DNA of 38,674 bases from a virus. Of this stretch, positions 6,814 through 12,814 are shown piece by piece; within the stretch, counting starts at the first letter, position 1; every line of letters starts with the position of its first letter. The translations under genes were made by a program, and so were the position numbers. The DNA is taken from the IMG/VR virus record IMGVR_UViG_3300022204_000002, positions 1-38,674 of that record. One strand, given 5' to 3'. The notes beneath the pieces were generated by a model. The model was not told the DNA's origin. It did no database searches and saw only the letters and a program-made list of their open reading frames with translations.

Positions 6814-7454
6814 AGCGAAGTCCTATCGGTGTAAATTGTTTTGGCAAATGATTTCTTTTCTGGCTTTTCCCACGTCCTCACTGCGGCTTTCCAGTCTTTC
6901 ATTGTGTTCTTTCCAATCTTCCATCCATTTGAAGTGTAGTGATCCATCCATTTGTTTGGGTCTACAGAATTAGATCTCTCCTTGCAGTAGGCGGTGACAT
7001 CTTCAAGAGTTGGCTTTTTAAATCGCCCAGTTAGTTTCTTTACTTCTTTTTCTTCTTTACATTCTTGTTTATGTACCGTCTGTTGTCCGTCTGTTGCCTC
7101 GTCTGCTGTACCGTCTGTTGTACTGCCATCCTGAAATTTAGAGTAATTACATATAGTTACGATACTTGTTATGTGTCTATCCTGTTGTACCGAAATTCGA
7201 CCTAAATCTTTTAGTAATTCCAGGTATCTTCTGACCTTTCCGCGACTCCATTTCCAGCGTTTTCCCATGGTCAATTCAGACCATCCAAGCTGGCCTCTTT
7301 CGATCTTTACAAGGTTTCCGCGGATAGAGATATAGTTTTCTGCATGGTTAGCATTAATCAATAGATCAACCCAAGCCTGAGCTTTAGTGAATGGCTCAGT
7401 AAGCCAAAGCTCATCATCTTGCATTTGTCTGTATAATTTAATCCAACCTGACAT
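6810..7454 (-). CDS. Replication initiator, O/DnaT/DnaD-like
   Basis: 214 residues. An N-terminal winged-helix-like region (GWIKLYRQMQDDELW through about 110) is followed by a hydrophilic linker (STTDGTADEATDGQQ), then a C-terminal segment with W residues (KWMDHYTSNGWKIGKN, DWKAAVRTWE) typical of DnaT/DnaD-type C domains. It would bind the origin and recruit helicase with the DnaC-like protein next to it. The linker-coding DNA carries the candidate iterons. Confidence 0.8.
   Translation of the reverse strand: MSGWIKLYRQMQDDELWLTEPFTKAQAWVDLLINANHAENYISIRGNLVKIERGQLGWSELTMGKRWKWSRGKVRRYLELLKDLGRISVQQDRHITSIVTICNYSKFQDGSTTDGTADEATDGQQTVHKQECKEEKEVKKLTGRFKKPTLEDVTAYCKERSNSVDPNKWMDHYTSNGWKIGKNTMKDWKAAVRTWEKPEKKSFAKTIYTDRTSL
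7035..7165. other. Candidate replication origin (iterons in the initiator gene)
   Basis: Four copies of CCGTCTGTTG at 7076, 7087, 7099 (TCGTCTGCTG) and 7111 are spaced 11-12 bp apart. A pyrimidine/AT-rich tract (7035-7074) is on one side and AT-rich DNA (7135-7165) on the other. Iterons plus an AT-rich stretch inside the middle of the initiator gene is the lambda-type origin layout. Confidence 0.5.
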
Positions 7455-7499
7455 ATATATTCCCGGTATCTCCCAGATTGATCACCCTTAAAAAGGATG

Positions 7500-7555
7500 C
7501 CGCGACAGGGTGGGAGGCCTGTTCAGAAGGGTAATTACTCCCTTCCTAGTCGCGG
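7500..7555. other. Two-part hairpin upstream of the initiator gene
   Basis: Outer stem CCGCGAC (7500-7506)/GTCGCGG (7549-7555) encloses an inner stem GAAGGG (7526-7531)/CCCTTC (7540-7545). It lies in the 311-bp non-coding stretch 7455-7765. On the minus strand it is in the leader of the initiator gene and could control its expression or be part of an origin. Confidence 0.45.
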
Positions 7556-7618
7556 GTGCTTGAGAACACAGTTCTATATTAGCACAACAATCAACCAAAA
7601 CAAGGTTTGCTCACAAGC

Positions 7619-7759
7619 TTAGGGCTTTTTGTTTATAGCTTGATCAATAAGCTTATCAAGTCGCTTTCTCTCTGGCGCTGCATGCCATAGTAAAGCCTGG
7701 GCATTGACTAGACCTTCTTTTGTCTTTATCTCCTGTAATTTCCGCCGGTCTGGTTACCC
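7619..7759 (-). pseudogene. Orphan coding-like frame without a usual start
   Basis: A minus-strand frame from just after a TAA at about 7759 to the TAA at 7619 reads like a real protein C-terminus (GLVNAQALLWHAAPERKRL then IDQAINKKP), but it has no ATG, GTG or TTG. A CAGGAG sits before an ATA codon. It may be the end of a gene cut by the array boundary at M3. Confidence 0.35.
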
Positions 7760-7764
7760 TAATC

Positions 7765-7771
7765 GTTAGCC
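7765..7771 (-). repeat. Half attC site M3
   Basis: Minus-strand GGCTAAC holds the stop of the 76-aa gene and exactly complements the GTTAGCC that opens this cassette. An inner-arm-like GGGTAACC follows, but no right half is present. Confidence 0.65.
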
Positions 7772-7996
7772 GTCAACCGATCTAAGCCAAATCCAGTCTT
7801 TTGGGTTGGCCGTGCCGTGAAAATATGTATACAACTCTTTTGCCGTGGTCACAAAATCAGGCTCATCGTCATATACGTCATGATCTCTACCCCATGTATC
7901 AAACTGGTGCTCTTCCCACCAGTCTAACGTTTGAATTAAATGCCACTTAATTCTTTCTGAAAGCTCAACAGTTTGGTGTATTTTCAATACTTCCAT
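7766..7996 (-). CDS. Hypothetical acidic protein (cassette gene)
   Basis: 76 residues rich in Trp and acidic residues (TLDWWEEHQFDTWGRDHDVYDDEPDF). The start is supported by GAGGTGGGAT before the ATG. It sits between M2 and M3. Family not recognised. Confidence 0.6.
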   Translation of the reverse strand: MEVLKIHQTVELSERIKWHLIQTLDWWEEHQFDTWGRDHDVYDDEPDFVTTAKELYTYFHGTANPKDWIWLRSVDG

Positions 7997-8015
7997 ATCC
8001 CACCTCTTCGACCAC

Positions 8016-8101
8016 GGCTAACAACGTAAATCAATTTGACGATTTCGTCATTAGCTGTTGTTTAAAATTGGTCACGTCGCAAATTATTTACAACGTTATA
8101 C
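8016..8101 (-). repeat. attC-like site M2
   Basis: Left core GTATAAC (contains the stop of the zinc-ribbon gene), right core GTTAGCC. Inner arms TAAATAATTTG and CAAATTGATTTA match perfectly apart from one extra base in the right arm, a clear attC form. Confidence 0.9.
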
Positions 8102-8296
8102 GGCTCGCCAGTGCTCTTCACAGCGCCACGTTTCTCCGCATATACCTACCCCTGGCTGTTCGCATATCGTGCAGCTTGGGTTTGGTTCGCGGCACTCGTC
8201 TGGCCAACCGCATTCTTCACAATAGGTGTCAATATCACCATTGCCTAAATTAGCATGCACTAACAGCTCGCCGCAGCTTGGGCAGTTCTTTTTCAT
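8096..8296 (-). CDS. Zinc-ribbon protein (cassette gene)
   Basis: 66 residues with MKKNCPSCGELLVHANLG at the start and further pairs C26-x2-C29, C42-x2-C45 and C53-x5-C59. This looks like one zinc ribbon plus a second Cys cluster. GGAG lies nine bases before the ATG. It is the last gene of a cassette that opens in attC M1. It may bind nucleic acid or host proteins; no family assigned. Confidence 0.65.
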   Translation of the reverse strand: MKKNCPSCGELLVHANLGNGDIDTYCEECGWPDECREPNPSCTICEQPGVGICGETWRCEEHWRAV

Positions 8297-8298
8297 CG

Positions 8299-8394
8299 TT
8301 ACAGCTCCAATAAAATATTAGATGCCTGTCTCTCCAGGCTGTCACGCCGTATTGCTAGATGCTTGATTCCAGGCGTTCTCATATCACTATTCAC
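8299..8394 (-). CDS. Short ORF coupled to the zinc-ribbon gene
   Basis: 31 codons from a GTG (27 from an ATG at 8382), reading NSDMRTPGIKHLAIRRD then SLERQASNILLEL. It ends two bases before the next ATG, and its last codons carry the ribosome binding site of the zinc-ribbon gene. It could be a leader peptide; translation is uncertain. Confidence 0.35.
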   Translation of the reverse strand: MNSDMRTPGIKHLAIRRDSLERQASNILLEL

Positions 8395-8398
8395 ACGT

Positions 8399-8551
8399 CT
8401 AGCTGTGGCCTCCCTGTAGCGTCACCTTCGGGACGGAGCAGCTTACCTTTGGCGAGGTTGTAACGCGCTGCAAATACGTATAACCATGCAAATTCAAATG
8501 ACCCGCTACAGCGGTGTTTGAGGATGAATTTGCAGGTTTAAATAAGTTCAT
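8399..8551 (-). CDS. 50-residue ORF that starts inside attC M1
   Basis: Begins MNLFKPANSSSNTAVAGHLN within the variable loop of attC M1, reads through the right core and continues to a TAG. The site supplies the first 25 or so residues. The AVAG-coding part is shared with the ORF that starts in P9. The ribosome binding site is weak (AAGGCACCTTATACA). Function unknown; it may be a translation leader for this cassette. Confidence 0.45.
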   Translation of the reverse strand: MNLFKPANSSSNTAVAGHLNLHGYTYLQRVTTSPKVSCSVPKVTLQGGHS

Positions 8552-8599
8552 TGTATAAGGTGCCTTGTTGTCGCGGTCATCTGATTTGCGGCGTTATAC
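8478..8599 (-). repeat. attC-like site M1 with internal ATG
   Basis: Left core GTATAAC, right core GTTATAC. Inner arms GCAAATCAGATGACC and GGTCATTTGAATTTGC (one extra base). At 122 bp it has a long loop that contains the start of the 50-aa ORF. Confidence 0.82.
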
Positions 8600-8623
8600 C
8601 AACAAAGCCCCAATCAAGGGGCT
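8600..8623 (-). terminator. Leader terminator of the leftward operon
   Basis: On the minus strand AGCCCC-TTGATT-GGGGCT is followed by TTTGTT. It lies about 30 bp downstream of the leftward promoter and before all genes, so it may act as an attenuator relieved by antitermination. Confidence 0.5.
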
Positions 8624-8649
8624 GTGGTTGATTGCGTTGGTGTGATTTA

Positions 8650-8677
8650 ATCTTAGCAAAATTCGATAGCCAGTCAA
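8650..8677 (-). promoter_or_regulatory. Leftward early promoter
   Basis: Minus-strand -35 TTGACT (8677-8672) and -10 TAAGAT (8655-8650), spacer 16. It drives the array A and replication operon. Confidence 0.6.
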
Positions 8678-8694
8678 GTCTTATTTAAATTAAT

Positions 8695-8722
8695 TTGACT
8701 TCGCATAAAAAACAGCTAGAAT
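8695..8722 (+). promoter_or_regulatory. Rightward early promoter
   Basis: -35 TTGACT (8695-8700), -10 TAGAAT (8717-8722), spacer 16. The two promoters are back to back with an AGTCAA/TTGACT inverted repeat. This is a natural operator position for the XRE protein encoded just downstream. Confidence 0.65.
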
Positions 8723-8743
8723 GCTTAAAACATTGGAGGAATT

Positions 8744-8941
8744 ATGAATATCGGCAAATCAATAAAGCATTTCCTTAATCAACAAGATAAAACAAGGGTA
8801 GAGCTATCTGAATACCTTGGATTATCACCTACTTATGTAAGCACTATATCCAATAGCAAAACAGCCGGTAAATCGAATATAGAAGAGCTAAGCGCATTTT
8901 TTAATGTGAAAGCATCTGAGTTTATTAAGGCTGGAGAATAA
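8744..8941 (+). CDS. XRE-type helix-turn-helix regulator
   Basis: 65 residues forming one helix-turn-helix domain: helix 2 to helix 3 is RVELSEYLGLSPTYVSTISNSK (about 18-39). This is the size of Cro or small repressor proteins. Strong ribosome binding site GGAGG. It is first in the rightward operon, next to the divergent promoters it probably controls. No larger CI-type repressor is visible. Confidence 0.78.
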   Translation: MNIGKSIKHFLNQQDKTRVELSEYLGLSPTYVSTISNSKTAGKSNIEELSAFFNVKASEFIKAGE

Positions 8942-8953
8942 GAGTATTTTACG

Positions 8954-9082
8954 ATGTTTAAATTACAGCAGCACGAAGGGTTCAATAGCTATTCAATATC
9001 GAATGGAGAGTTGACCTATGTCAATCTTTCTTGGTTTGAAGCTATTTCTATGCGGGTTTATCTAAATTGTTTTGACGCATAA
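8954..9082 (+). CDS. 42-residue hypothetical protein
   Basis: Reads MFKLQQHEGFNSYSISNGEL and ends YLNCFDA. Its TAA lies in the left core of attC P1. It starts 12 bp after the XRE stop with only a poor ribosome binding site, probably by coupling. It has no attC at its 5' side, so it is a resident gene ahead of array C rather than a full cassette. Confidence 0.5.
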   Translation: MFKLQQHEGFNSYSISNGELTYVNLSWFEAISMRVYLNCFDA

Positions 9083-9162
9083 CGACAAAAATCAGGTGCA
9101 GCCCACCTGATGAGAACTAGGCGCAAAAGAGCGCGCTGTCAGCTGGATTTTTATGGTTATAC
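9077..9162 (+). repeat. attC-like site P1
   Basis: Left core GCATAAC, right core GTTATAC. Inner arms AAAAATCAGGTGCAGC and GCTGTCAGCTGGATTTTT, extra bases in the right arm. Confidence 0.85.
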
Positions 9163-9177
9163 ATTTGGAGGTTGATT

Positions 9178-9465
9178 ATGAGTGGCGGAAGTTATGATTA
9201 TCTTTATTGCAAGGACGTTGATTCTTTGCTTAATAGCGTGCCAACAGTGCAAGAGATGGCGGATAGATTGGCGGGCCTTGGATATGCTGAAGATGCAGCA
9301 AGGGAAACTGAAGAGCTGCTTTTAACGTTGCGCCAATTTGAGAATAGGATTAATTCTATGCAAGCAAGGCTTAGCTGTGTTTGGCGAGCGGTTGAATGGT
9401 GGGATTCGTGTGATTCTGGCGAGGATTGTGTAAAAGATGCCCTGCAAGAATACAGAGATGTATAA
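9178..9465 (+). CDS. SGGSY-type small phage protein (cassette gene)
   Basis: 95 residues starting MSGGSYDYLYCKDVDSLLN, an opening that recurs in small phage and prophage proteins of unknown role. The rest is helical, with RLAGLGYAEDAARETEELLL. The start is set by GGAGG six bases upstream. The stop TAA is in the left core of P2. Cassette ends match exactly (GTTATAC/GTATAAC). Confidence 0.7.
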   Translation: MSGGSYDYLYCKDVDSLLNSVPTVQEMADRLAGLGYAEDAARETEELLLTLRQFENRINSMQARLSCVWRAVEWWDSCDSGEDCVKDALQEYRDV

Positions 9466-9547
9466 CACTTAATTAATTTGCTGCCACCACTGCGGGCAGC
9501 TTAAGAAGCGCATGACTTTCGCAGTCAAATTCAATGTTTTGTTATTT
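9460..9547 (+). repeat. attC-like site P2
   Basis: Left core GTATAAC, right core GTTATTT. Inner arms ATTAATTTG and CAAATTCAAT, one extra base. Confidence 0.85.
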
Positions 9548-9563
9548 TACGGGAGCATTCACA

Positions 9564-9824
9564 ATGTTTGGACTAGAGTACATACCAGCAATTATTAAAG
9601 TGTTTTTTAACATCGCGTTTTCAATAGTGACGGCGATTCCTTTTTATTATGGATGGAATTGCATAGCAGATGTTTACCTGCCGTTTATACCCGAGCTGTA
9701 CCAGAATCTGCCTTACTGGGACATAGTAGGATTCTTTCTAGTGTGTACATATTTAGGTGAACAGATAAACAAGCTGACACCTAAAATAGTTTCAATATCA
9801 CAAAGCAACGGAAATAGCGGGTAG
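9564..9824 (+). CDS. Two-helix membrane protein (cassette gene)
   Basis: 86 residues with hydrophobic segments at about 6-30 and 52-64 and an aromatic loop between them (YYGWNCIADVYLPFIPELYQ). The ATG at 9564 follows GGGAG. An upstream ATG at 9534 would start inside P2. Cassette ends match exactly. Function unknown; it probably sits in the host inner membrane. Confidence 0.6.
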   Translation: MFGLEYIPAIIKVFFNIAFSIVTAIPFYYGWNCIADVYLPFIPELYQNLPYWDIVGFFLVCTYLGEQINKLTPKIVSISQSNGNSG

Positions 9825-9826
9825 TA

Positions 9827-9913
9827 AAATAACGCCCAAAATAACTGGGCACGTAAAAGAGTTTAAACAAACCGCTGGAGTCGAATTGCTCCAGTTGATT
9901 TTGATAGTTATAC
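9827..9913 (+). repeat. attC-like site P3
   Basis: Left core AAATAAC, right core GTTATAC. Inner arms CAAAATAACTGG and CCAGTTGATTTTG match perfectly except for the one extra base. Confidence 0.9.
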
Positions 9914-9929
9914 CTGATCGGAGAGCATT

Positions 9930-10334
9930 ATGAAACAAGGCGTATGCAGGCACTTTAAAGGGCTTTTACTCCGCAACGAACCGTGCGGCGCAGGACTTGA
10001 TGTGCAAGAGGTTACAGGCGGAGAAAAGCTTGGTTGGCTGACTAGAACGCCATGCCTAAAAAGCAACAATAGCGCTGTGATTTGTGACTCTTATTCTGAG
10101 CCAACACAAAAAGAGATTGAGGAATCAGAGGCCGACATGAGAGCAGCTATGGATAGAATCATCAAGGCTCAACCATTAATTGCAGAGATAAAAATAGAAC
10201 ACGGTAAAACCAATGCTAGTGGAACTAAGGTATGCCCGGTTTGCAATAACAAGCTCCATTACTCAGTAGCAGAATGTAACGGGCATGTATGGGGAAAATG
10301 CGAAACAGACGGCTGCCTGAGTTGGATGGAGTAG
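9930..10334 (+). CDS. Cys-rich protein with zinc-knuckle-like ends (cassette gene)
   Basis: 134 residues. The N terminus has CRHFKGLLLRNEPCGAG, a pattern seen in small phage proteins. The C terminus has CPVCNNKLHYS and further Cys at ECNGHVWGKCETDGC, likely a zinc-binding ribbon. The middle is a helical, acidic stretch (EIEESEADMRAAMDRI). Good ribosome binding site GGAG. Role unknown. Confidence 0.65.
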   Translation: MKQGVCRHFKGLLLRNEPCGAGLDVQEVTGGEKLGWLTRTPCLKSNNSAVICDSYSEPTQKEIEESEADMRAAMDRIIKAQPLIAEIKIEHGKTNASGTKVCPVCNNKLHYSVAECNGHVWGKCETDGCLSWME

Positions 10335-10336
10335 AG

Positions 10337-10424
10337 GTATAACATTTTAGCTAATTTGCTGCCCGCAAATATAGCTTAAAGAGCGCACCGCTTCACGCAG
10401 TCAATATTTAGCGGATTGTTATTA
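10337..10424 (+). repeat. attC-like site P4 (near-identical to P8)
   Basis: Left core GTATAAC, right core GTTATTA. About 60 bp, from the left core through CACGCAGTCAA, are identical to P8. The inner arms AGCTAATTTG/CAATATTTAGC are less regular. Confidence 0.8.
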
Positions 10425-10446
10425 GGCAAAATCGGAGAAACATACA

Positions 10447-10710
10447 ATGGCACATCACGACTTAAAAACAGACCCTGAGGTATTTCAAGCTTCTGCTGAT
10501 GGCGTTAAGAATTTCGAGATACGGCGCAACGACAGAGATTTTAAGGTCGGTGACGTGCTGACTCTGCATGAGACTGAACATAGCGGTGCAGAAATGCAGG
10601 ATGGCAAGCCCTTGGTTTACACAGGGAGATCCACGAAGGCGAAAATATATTACATCTTGCATGGCCCAATTTATGGGCTAGAAGATGGATGGGTGATACT
10701 TGCCTTATAA
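10447..10710 (+). CDS. DUF3850 (ASCH-like) protein (cassette gene)
   Basis: 87 residues. HHDLKTDPEVFQASADGVKN, FEIRRNDRDFKVGDVLTLHE and a YTGR-type turn are the marks of the DUF3850/ASCH-like family, small beta-barrels thought to bind RNA. The whole protein is one domain. Ribosome binding site GGAG. Its cassette ends differ by one base (GTTATTA against the expected GTTATAA). Confidence 0.82.
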   Translation: MAHHDLKTDPEVFQASADGVKNFEIRRNDRDFKVGDVLTLHETEHSGAEMQDGKPLVYTGRSTKAKIYYILHGPIYGLEDGWVILAL

Positions 10711-10766
10711 CACTTAGCTAACTTGTGCGAGTGAAACGAGCATCAATGTTCAGCGATTTGTTATAT
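10705..10766 (+). repeat. attC-like site P5
   Basis: Shortest complete site (62 bp). Left core TTATAAC, right core GTTATAT. Inner arms GCTAACTTGTGC and GCATCAATGTTCAGC with extra bases in the right arm. Confidence 0.82.
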
Positions 10767-10780
10767 TTTAGGGGATATTT

Positions 10781-11017
10781 ATGGCTATTTTATATGTACT
10801 GAACGAAACAGAAAAAGATGGATCAGCTGTTACTGTTGGTGTATTTGATTACAGCAGCATTGAACTGGAAAAGCTATCTGAGTACTACGGCAACGAATAC
10901 ACAGAAGTTGAGCATATTGATATAGAGGATTCTGGTTTAGAGTGGCAAAAACGAATAATTTGCGATGGTGAAGAGGTGATATTGACACTTCATAACTTCA
11001 CCCTGAATGAAATATAA
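10781..11017 (+). CDS. Hypothetical protein (cassette gene)
   Basis: 78 residues, acidic, probably alpha/beta (MAILYVLNETEKDGSAVTVG at the start, then KLSEYYGNEYTEVEHIDIED). Ribosome binding site AGGGGATATTT. The stop is in the left core of P6 and the ends match exactly (GTTATAT/ATATAAC). Family not recognised. Confidence 0.6.
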   Translation: MAILYVLNETEKDGSAVTVGVFDYSSIELEKLSEYYGNEYTEVEHIDIEDSGLEWQKRIICDGEEVILTLHNFTLNEI

Positions 11018-11097
11018 CGTTGTAAATAACCCGGCGCACACTGCGCCATAAACTACCGCTAACGACCACCCGCTCGGGTTGATTTACGTTGTTAGCC
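11012..11097 (+). repeat. attC-like site P6
   Basis: Left core ATATAAC, right core GTTAGCC. Inner arms GTAAATAACCCG and CGGGTTGATTTAC are perfect apart from one extra base. Confidence 0.92.
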
Positions 11098-11113
11098 ATG
11101 AACGGAGAAAGCC

Positions 11114-11464
11114 ATGTTAAGCGAAGGTGATGTGATTGAAATTGAGGTAGGTCATAAGGTTTACGCAGAAGTGCCAAAGCATTTCTTGTATTCAAATTGC
11201 AAAGGAGACTTTGAGCGAGCGCGTGGTGATATTCGCGTAGGTGGTGAGCTTGAGTATTTTGCTGGCAAATACATAGTGATTAAAACTACAAATGACGGTG
11301 GAAGCGGTCATCCTCATTCGCCAAATGGCCACCATGTGCATTGCATAAGAGCTGATGATTCAAGCGTGAAAATTGATTTTTACCAGACCGGTGGATTTAC
11401 TGCCGTAATAGCAGACATTGAGCCAATAGGTAAAGCAACGCTCACTTGGACGATTGATGGCTAA
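11114..11464 (+). CDS. Hypothetical beta-rich protein (cassette gene)
   Basis: 116 residues, beta-rich, with GDVIEIEVGHKVYAEVPKHF near the start and HPHSPNGHHVHCIRADD near 70. The His-rich loop could bind metal. GGAGAAAGCC precedes the ATG. The stop lies in the left core of P7 and the cassette ends match exactly. Family not recognised. Confidence 0.6.
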   Translation: MLSEGDVIEIEVGHKVYAEVPKHFLYSNCKGDFERARGDIRVGGELEYFAGKYIVIKTTNDGGSGHPHSPNGHHVHCIRADDSSVKIDFYQTGGFTAVIADIEPIGKATLTWTIDG

Positions 11465-11544
11465 CGACGTTTATTAATTTGCGCCACGCGGTAACGAGAA
11501 GAGCGCAAATGAAGAATGCGTCAAATTGAATAATTTTGTTAGCT
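11459..11544 (+). repeat. attC-like site P7
   Basis: Left core GGCTAAC, right core GTTAGCT. Inner arms TTATTAATTTGCGC and GCGTCAAATTGAATAA, with an extra base in the classic position. Confidence 0.88.
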
Positions 11545-11562
11545 GCCTGGAGGTGGTTTGAA

Positions 11563-11799
11563 ATGAAAACACAAGCAACGCAATGGTTTAACACAAAGAC
11601 TATGAAGCCAGTTTATGGAATCAAAGTTAAGCATGAGGGCAAGTGGCTTAATGCCGCAGAAAATGGCAAGCCTCTTCTTTTTGACTCTGAAGAAGAGCGC
11701 GATAGAAAGCGCAAAGAAATTAGAAATAGACCTCTTGGCTGTAGCAGAGATCCGATGAATTGTGAACGCAATGAAGGACATGGCTGCGAGTGCAGCTAA
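11563..11799 (+). CDS. Hypothetical protein with Cys-rich tail (cassette gene)
   Basis: 78 residues. The middle reads KVKHEGKWLNAAENGKPLLF, the tail GCSRDPMNCERNEGHGCECS has four Cys. GGAGGTGGTTTGAA sets the start. An earlier ATG-like start at 11536 would lie in P7. Cassette ends match exactly (GTTAGCT/AGCTAAC). Role unknown. Confidence 0.6.
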   Translation: MKTQATQWFNTKTMKPVYGIKVKHEGKWLNAAENGKPLLFDSEEERDRKRKEIRNRPLGCSRDPMNCERNEGHGCECS

Positions 11800-11881
11800 C
11801 ATTTTAGCTAATTTGCTGCCCGCAAATATAGCTTAAAGAGCGCACCGCTTCACGCAGTCAAAATTTAACGTATTGTTATTT
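11794..11881 (+). repeat. attC-like site P8 (near-identical to P4)
   Basis: Left core AGCTAAC, right core GTTATTT. It shares about 60 bp with P4 and differs only near the left core and in the right arm. Confidence 0.8.
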
Positions 11882-11905
11882 GGCATTTTGCCTACGGAGA
11901 AAGAA

Positions 11906-12223
11906 ATGCTAGACGAGAAAATAGATGAATTGATTGGCCAGTTGTCGAACTGTGACCTAAGAACCAGTGTTGGTGTAGATAAAGCAAAGAGGGTGCTTAG
12001 GCTAGCACTAAGGGAGCAAGATCGAGACGCAATACATGTGAGCAAAAAGACAGTAGGACACATTACTAACTTGATAGCTGATGAGGTTGGCTTTTTTAAT
12101 GGCTGGCAGGTATCGCGCGAAACAATGCTTGATGCGTGTGAGAAGGCTGCAAAACGAATTGAGAGATATTTGAAGCGTAAGCACATGCGCGAGTTTGGCC
12201 CAAAGACCGGGCATGCAAAATAA
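11906..12223 (+). CDS. Hypothetical helical protein (cassette gene)
   Basis: 105 residues, largely helical and basic at the end (KAAKRIERYLKRKHMREFG). GGAGAAAGAA precedes the ATG at 11906. The cassette begins with GTTATTT and ends with AAATAAC, an exact match. No recognised motif. Confidence 0.6.
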   Translation: MLDEKIDELIGQLSNCDLRTSVGVDKAKRVLRLALREQDRDAIHVSKKTVGHITNLIADEVGFFNGWQVSRETMLDACEKAAKRIERYLKRKHMREFGPKTGHAK

Positions 12224-12347
12224 CGACTTACATCAGCTGACCGCGATTAAGTAACTCAGGAGATTGAAACAATGACTAACTCTAACGAACAGGAAACACC
12301 AGGGATAAACGCCGCTGTAGCGGGTCTGCTGGATGTTTTTGTTAGCA
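12218..12347 (+). repeat. attC-like site P9 with internal start codon
   Basis: Left core AAATAAC, right core GTTAGCA. Inner arms ACATCAGCTGACC and GGTCTGCTGGATGT (one extra base). The 130-bp site contains a ribosome binding site (GGAG) and the ATG at 12272. Confidence 0.87.
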
Positions 12348-12688
12348 GTAATGTTGACTGCACCGTAAAAGAAATACCCGCACAGATAGGAATGCACTCG
12401 CTGGTTGGAATAGGGGCAACGGTTCACCCATTTAAGTTTGGTAACTACTTCTCATTTGTTGCCGATGGAACCTATTGCCTGAATATGTGGGCTGAGAATC
12501 TAGATGAATGGCTGAAGCGCAAGCCAATGGAGATGATTAAGGTGCTTGAGATCCGTGACACCGATAGAAAATTTTGTTTAGTGATAGACCCTCGCATACC
12601 AGAGGATTGGATTAATACAAAGTTGTGTTACACGGGATGCATGGGGATGAGCGTTGATATGAAAGCAGTTATCGCGCCTTACTGCTAA
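12272..12688 (+). CDS. Hypothetical protein with attC-encoded N-terminus
   Basis: 138 residues. The first 25 or so (MTNSNEQETPGINAAVAGLL and onward) are coded by attC P9, and GTT of the right core is an in-frame codon. The cassette-coded body starts around SSNVDCTVKEIPAQIG and is an alpha/beta domain of unknown family. Ribosome binding site GGAGATTGAAACA. Stop in the left core of P10, cassette ends exact. Confidence 0.65.
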   Translation: MTNSNEQETPGINAAVAGLLDVFVSSNVDCTVKEIPAQIGMHSLVGIGATVHPFKFGNYFSFVADGTYCLNMWAENLDEWLKRKPMEMIKVLEIRDTDRKFCLVIDPRIPEDWINTKLCYTGCMGMSVDMKAVIAPYC

Positions 12689-12814
12689 CATCGCAATTAA
12701 CCCGACCACGGGCAAATAAATAAGGACTATATGACATGACTGAATTGAACGAAAGCAACCAGCCTGAAAACGAGCACCACAGTAGTGGGTCGGCGTTGAA
12801 TTGCCTTGTTATGC
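12683..12814 (+). repeat. attC-like site P10 with internal start codon
   Basis: Left core TGCTAAC, right core GTTATGC. Inner arms GCAATTAACCCGACC and GGTCGGCGTTGAATTGC with extra bases. 132 bp, includes the ATG at 12736. Confidence 0.87.

Larger units (their letters stand above)
7765..8599 (-). mobile_element. Cassette array A (two cassettes, minus strand)
   Basis: Begins at attC M1 near the leftward promoter. Cassette 1 (the 50-aa, 31-aa and zinc-ribbon genes) runs from M1 to M2, with matching ends GTTATAC/GTATAAC. Cassette 2 (76 aa) runs from M2 to half site M3, with ends GTTAGCC/GGCTAAC. Both matches are exact. Confidence 0.82.

Noticed and set aside
8744-8941. Lysogeny repressor proof of a temperate lifestyle
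   Set aside because: The protein is only a single small helix-turn-helix and no integrase or larger repressor was seen; lifestyle remains undecided.
9827-9913. tRNA gene suggested by a GTCGAATTGC-like stretch
   Set aside because: No acceptor or anticodon arms form; the stretch is the loop part of attC P3. No tRNA was found in the window.
11539-12186. Minus-strand open frames over the array C genes
   Set aside because: No starts with ribosome binding sites; the plus-strand genes have such sites, attC-placed stops and cassette logic.
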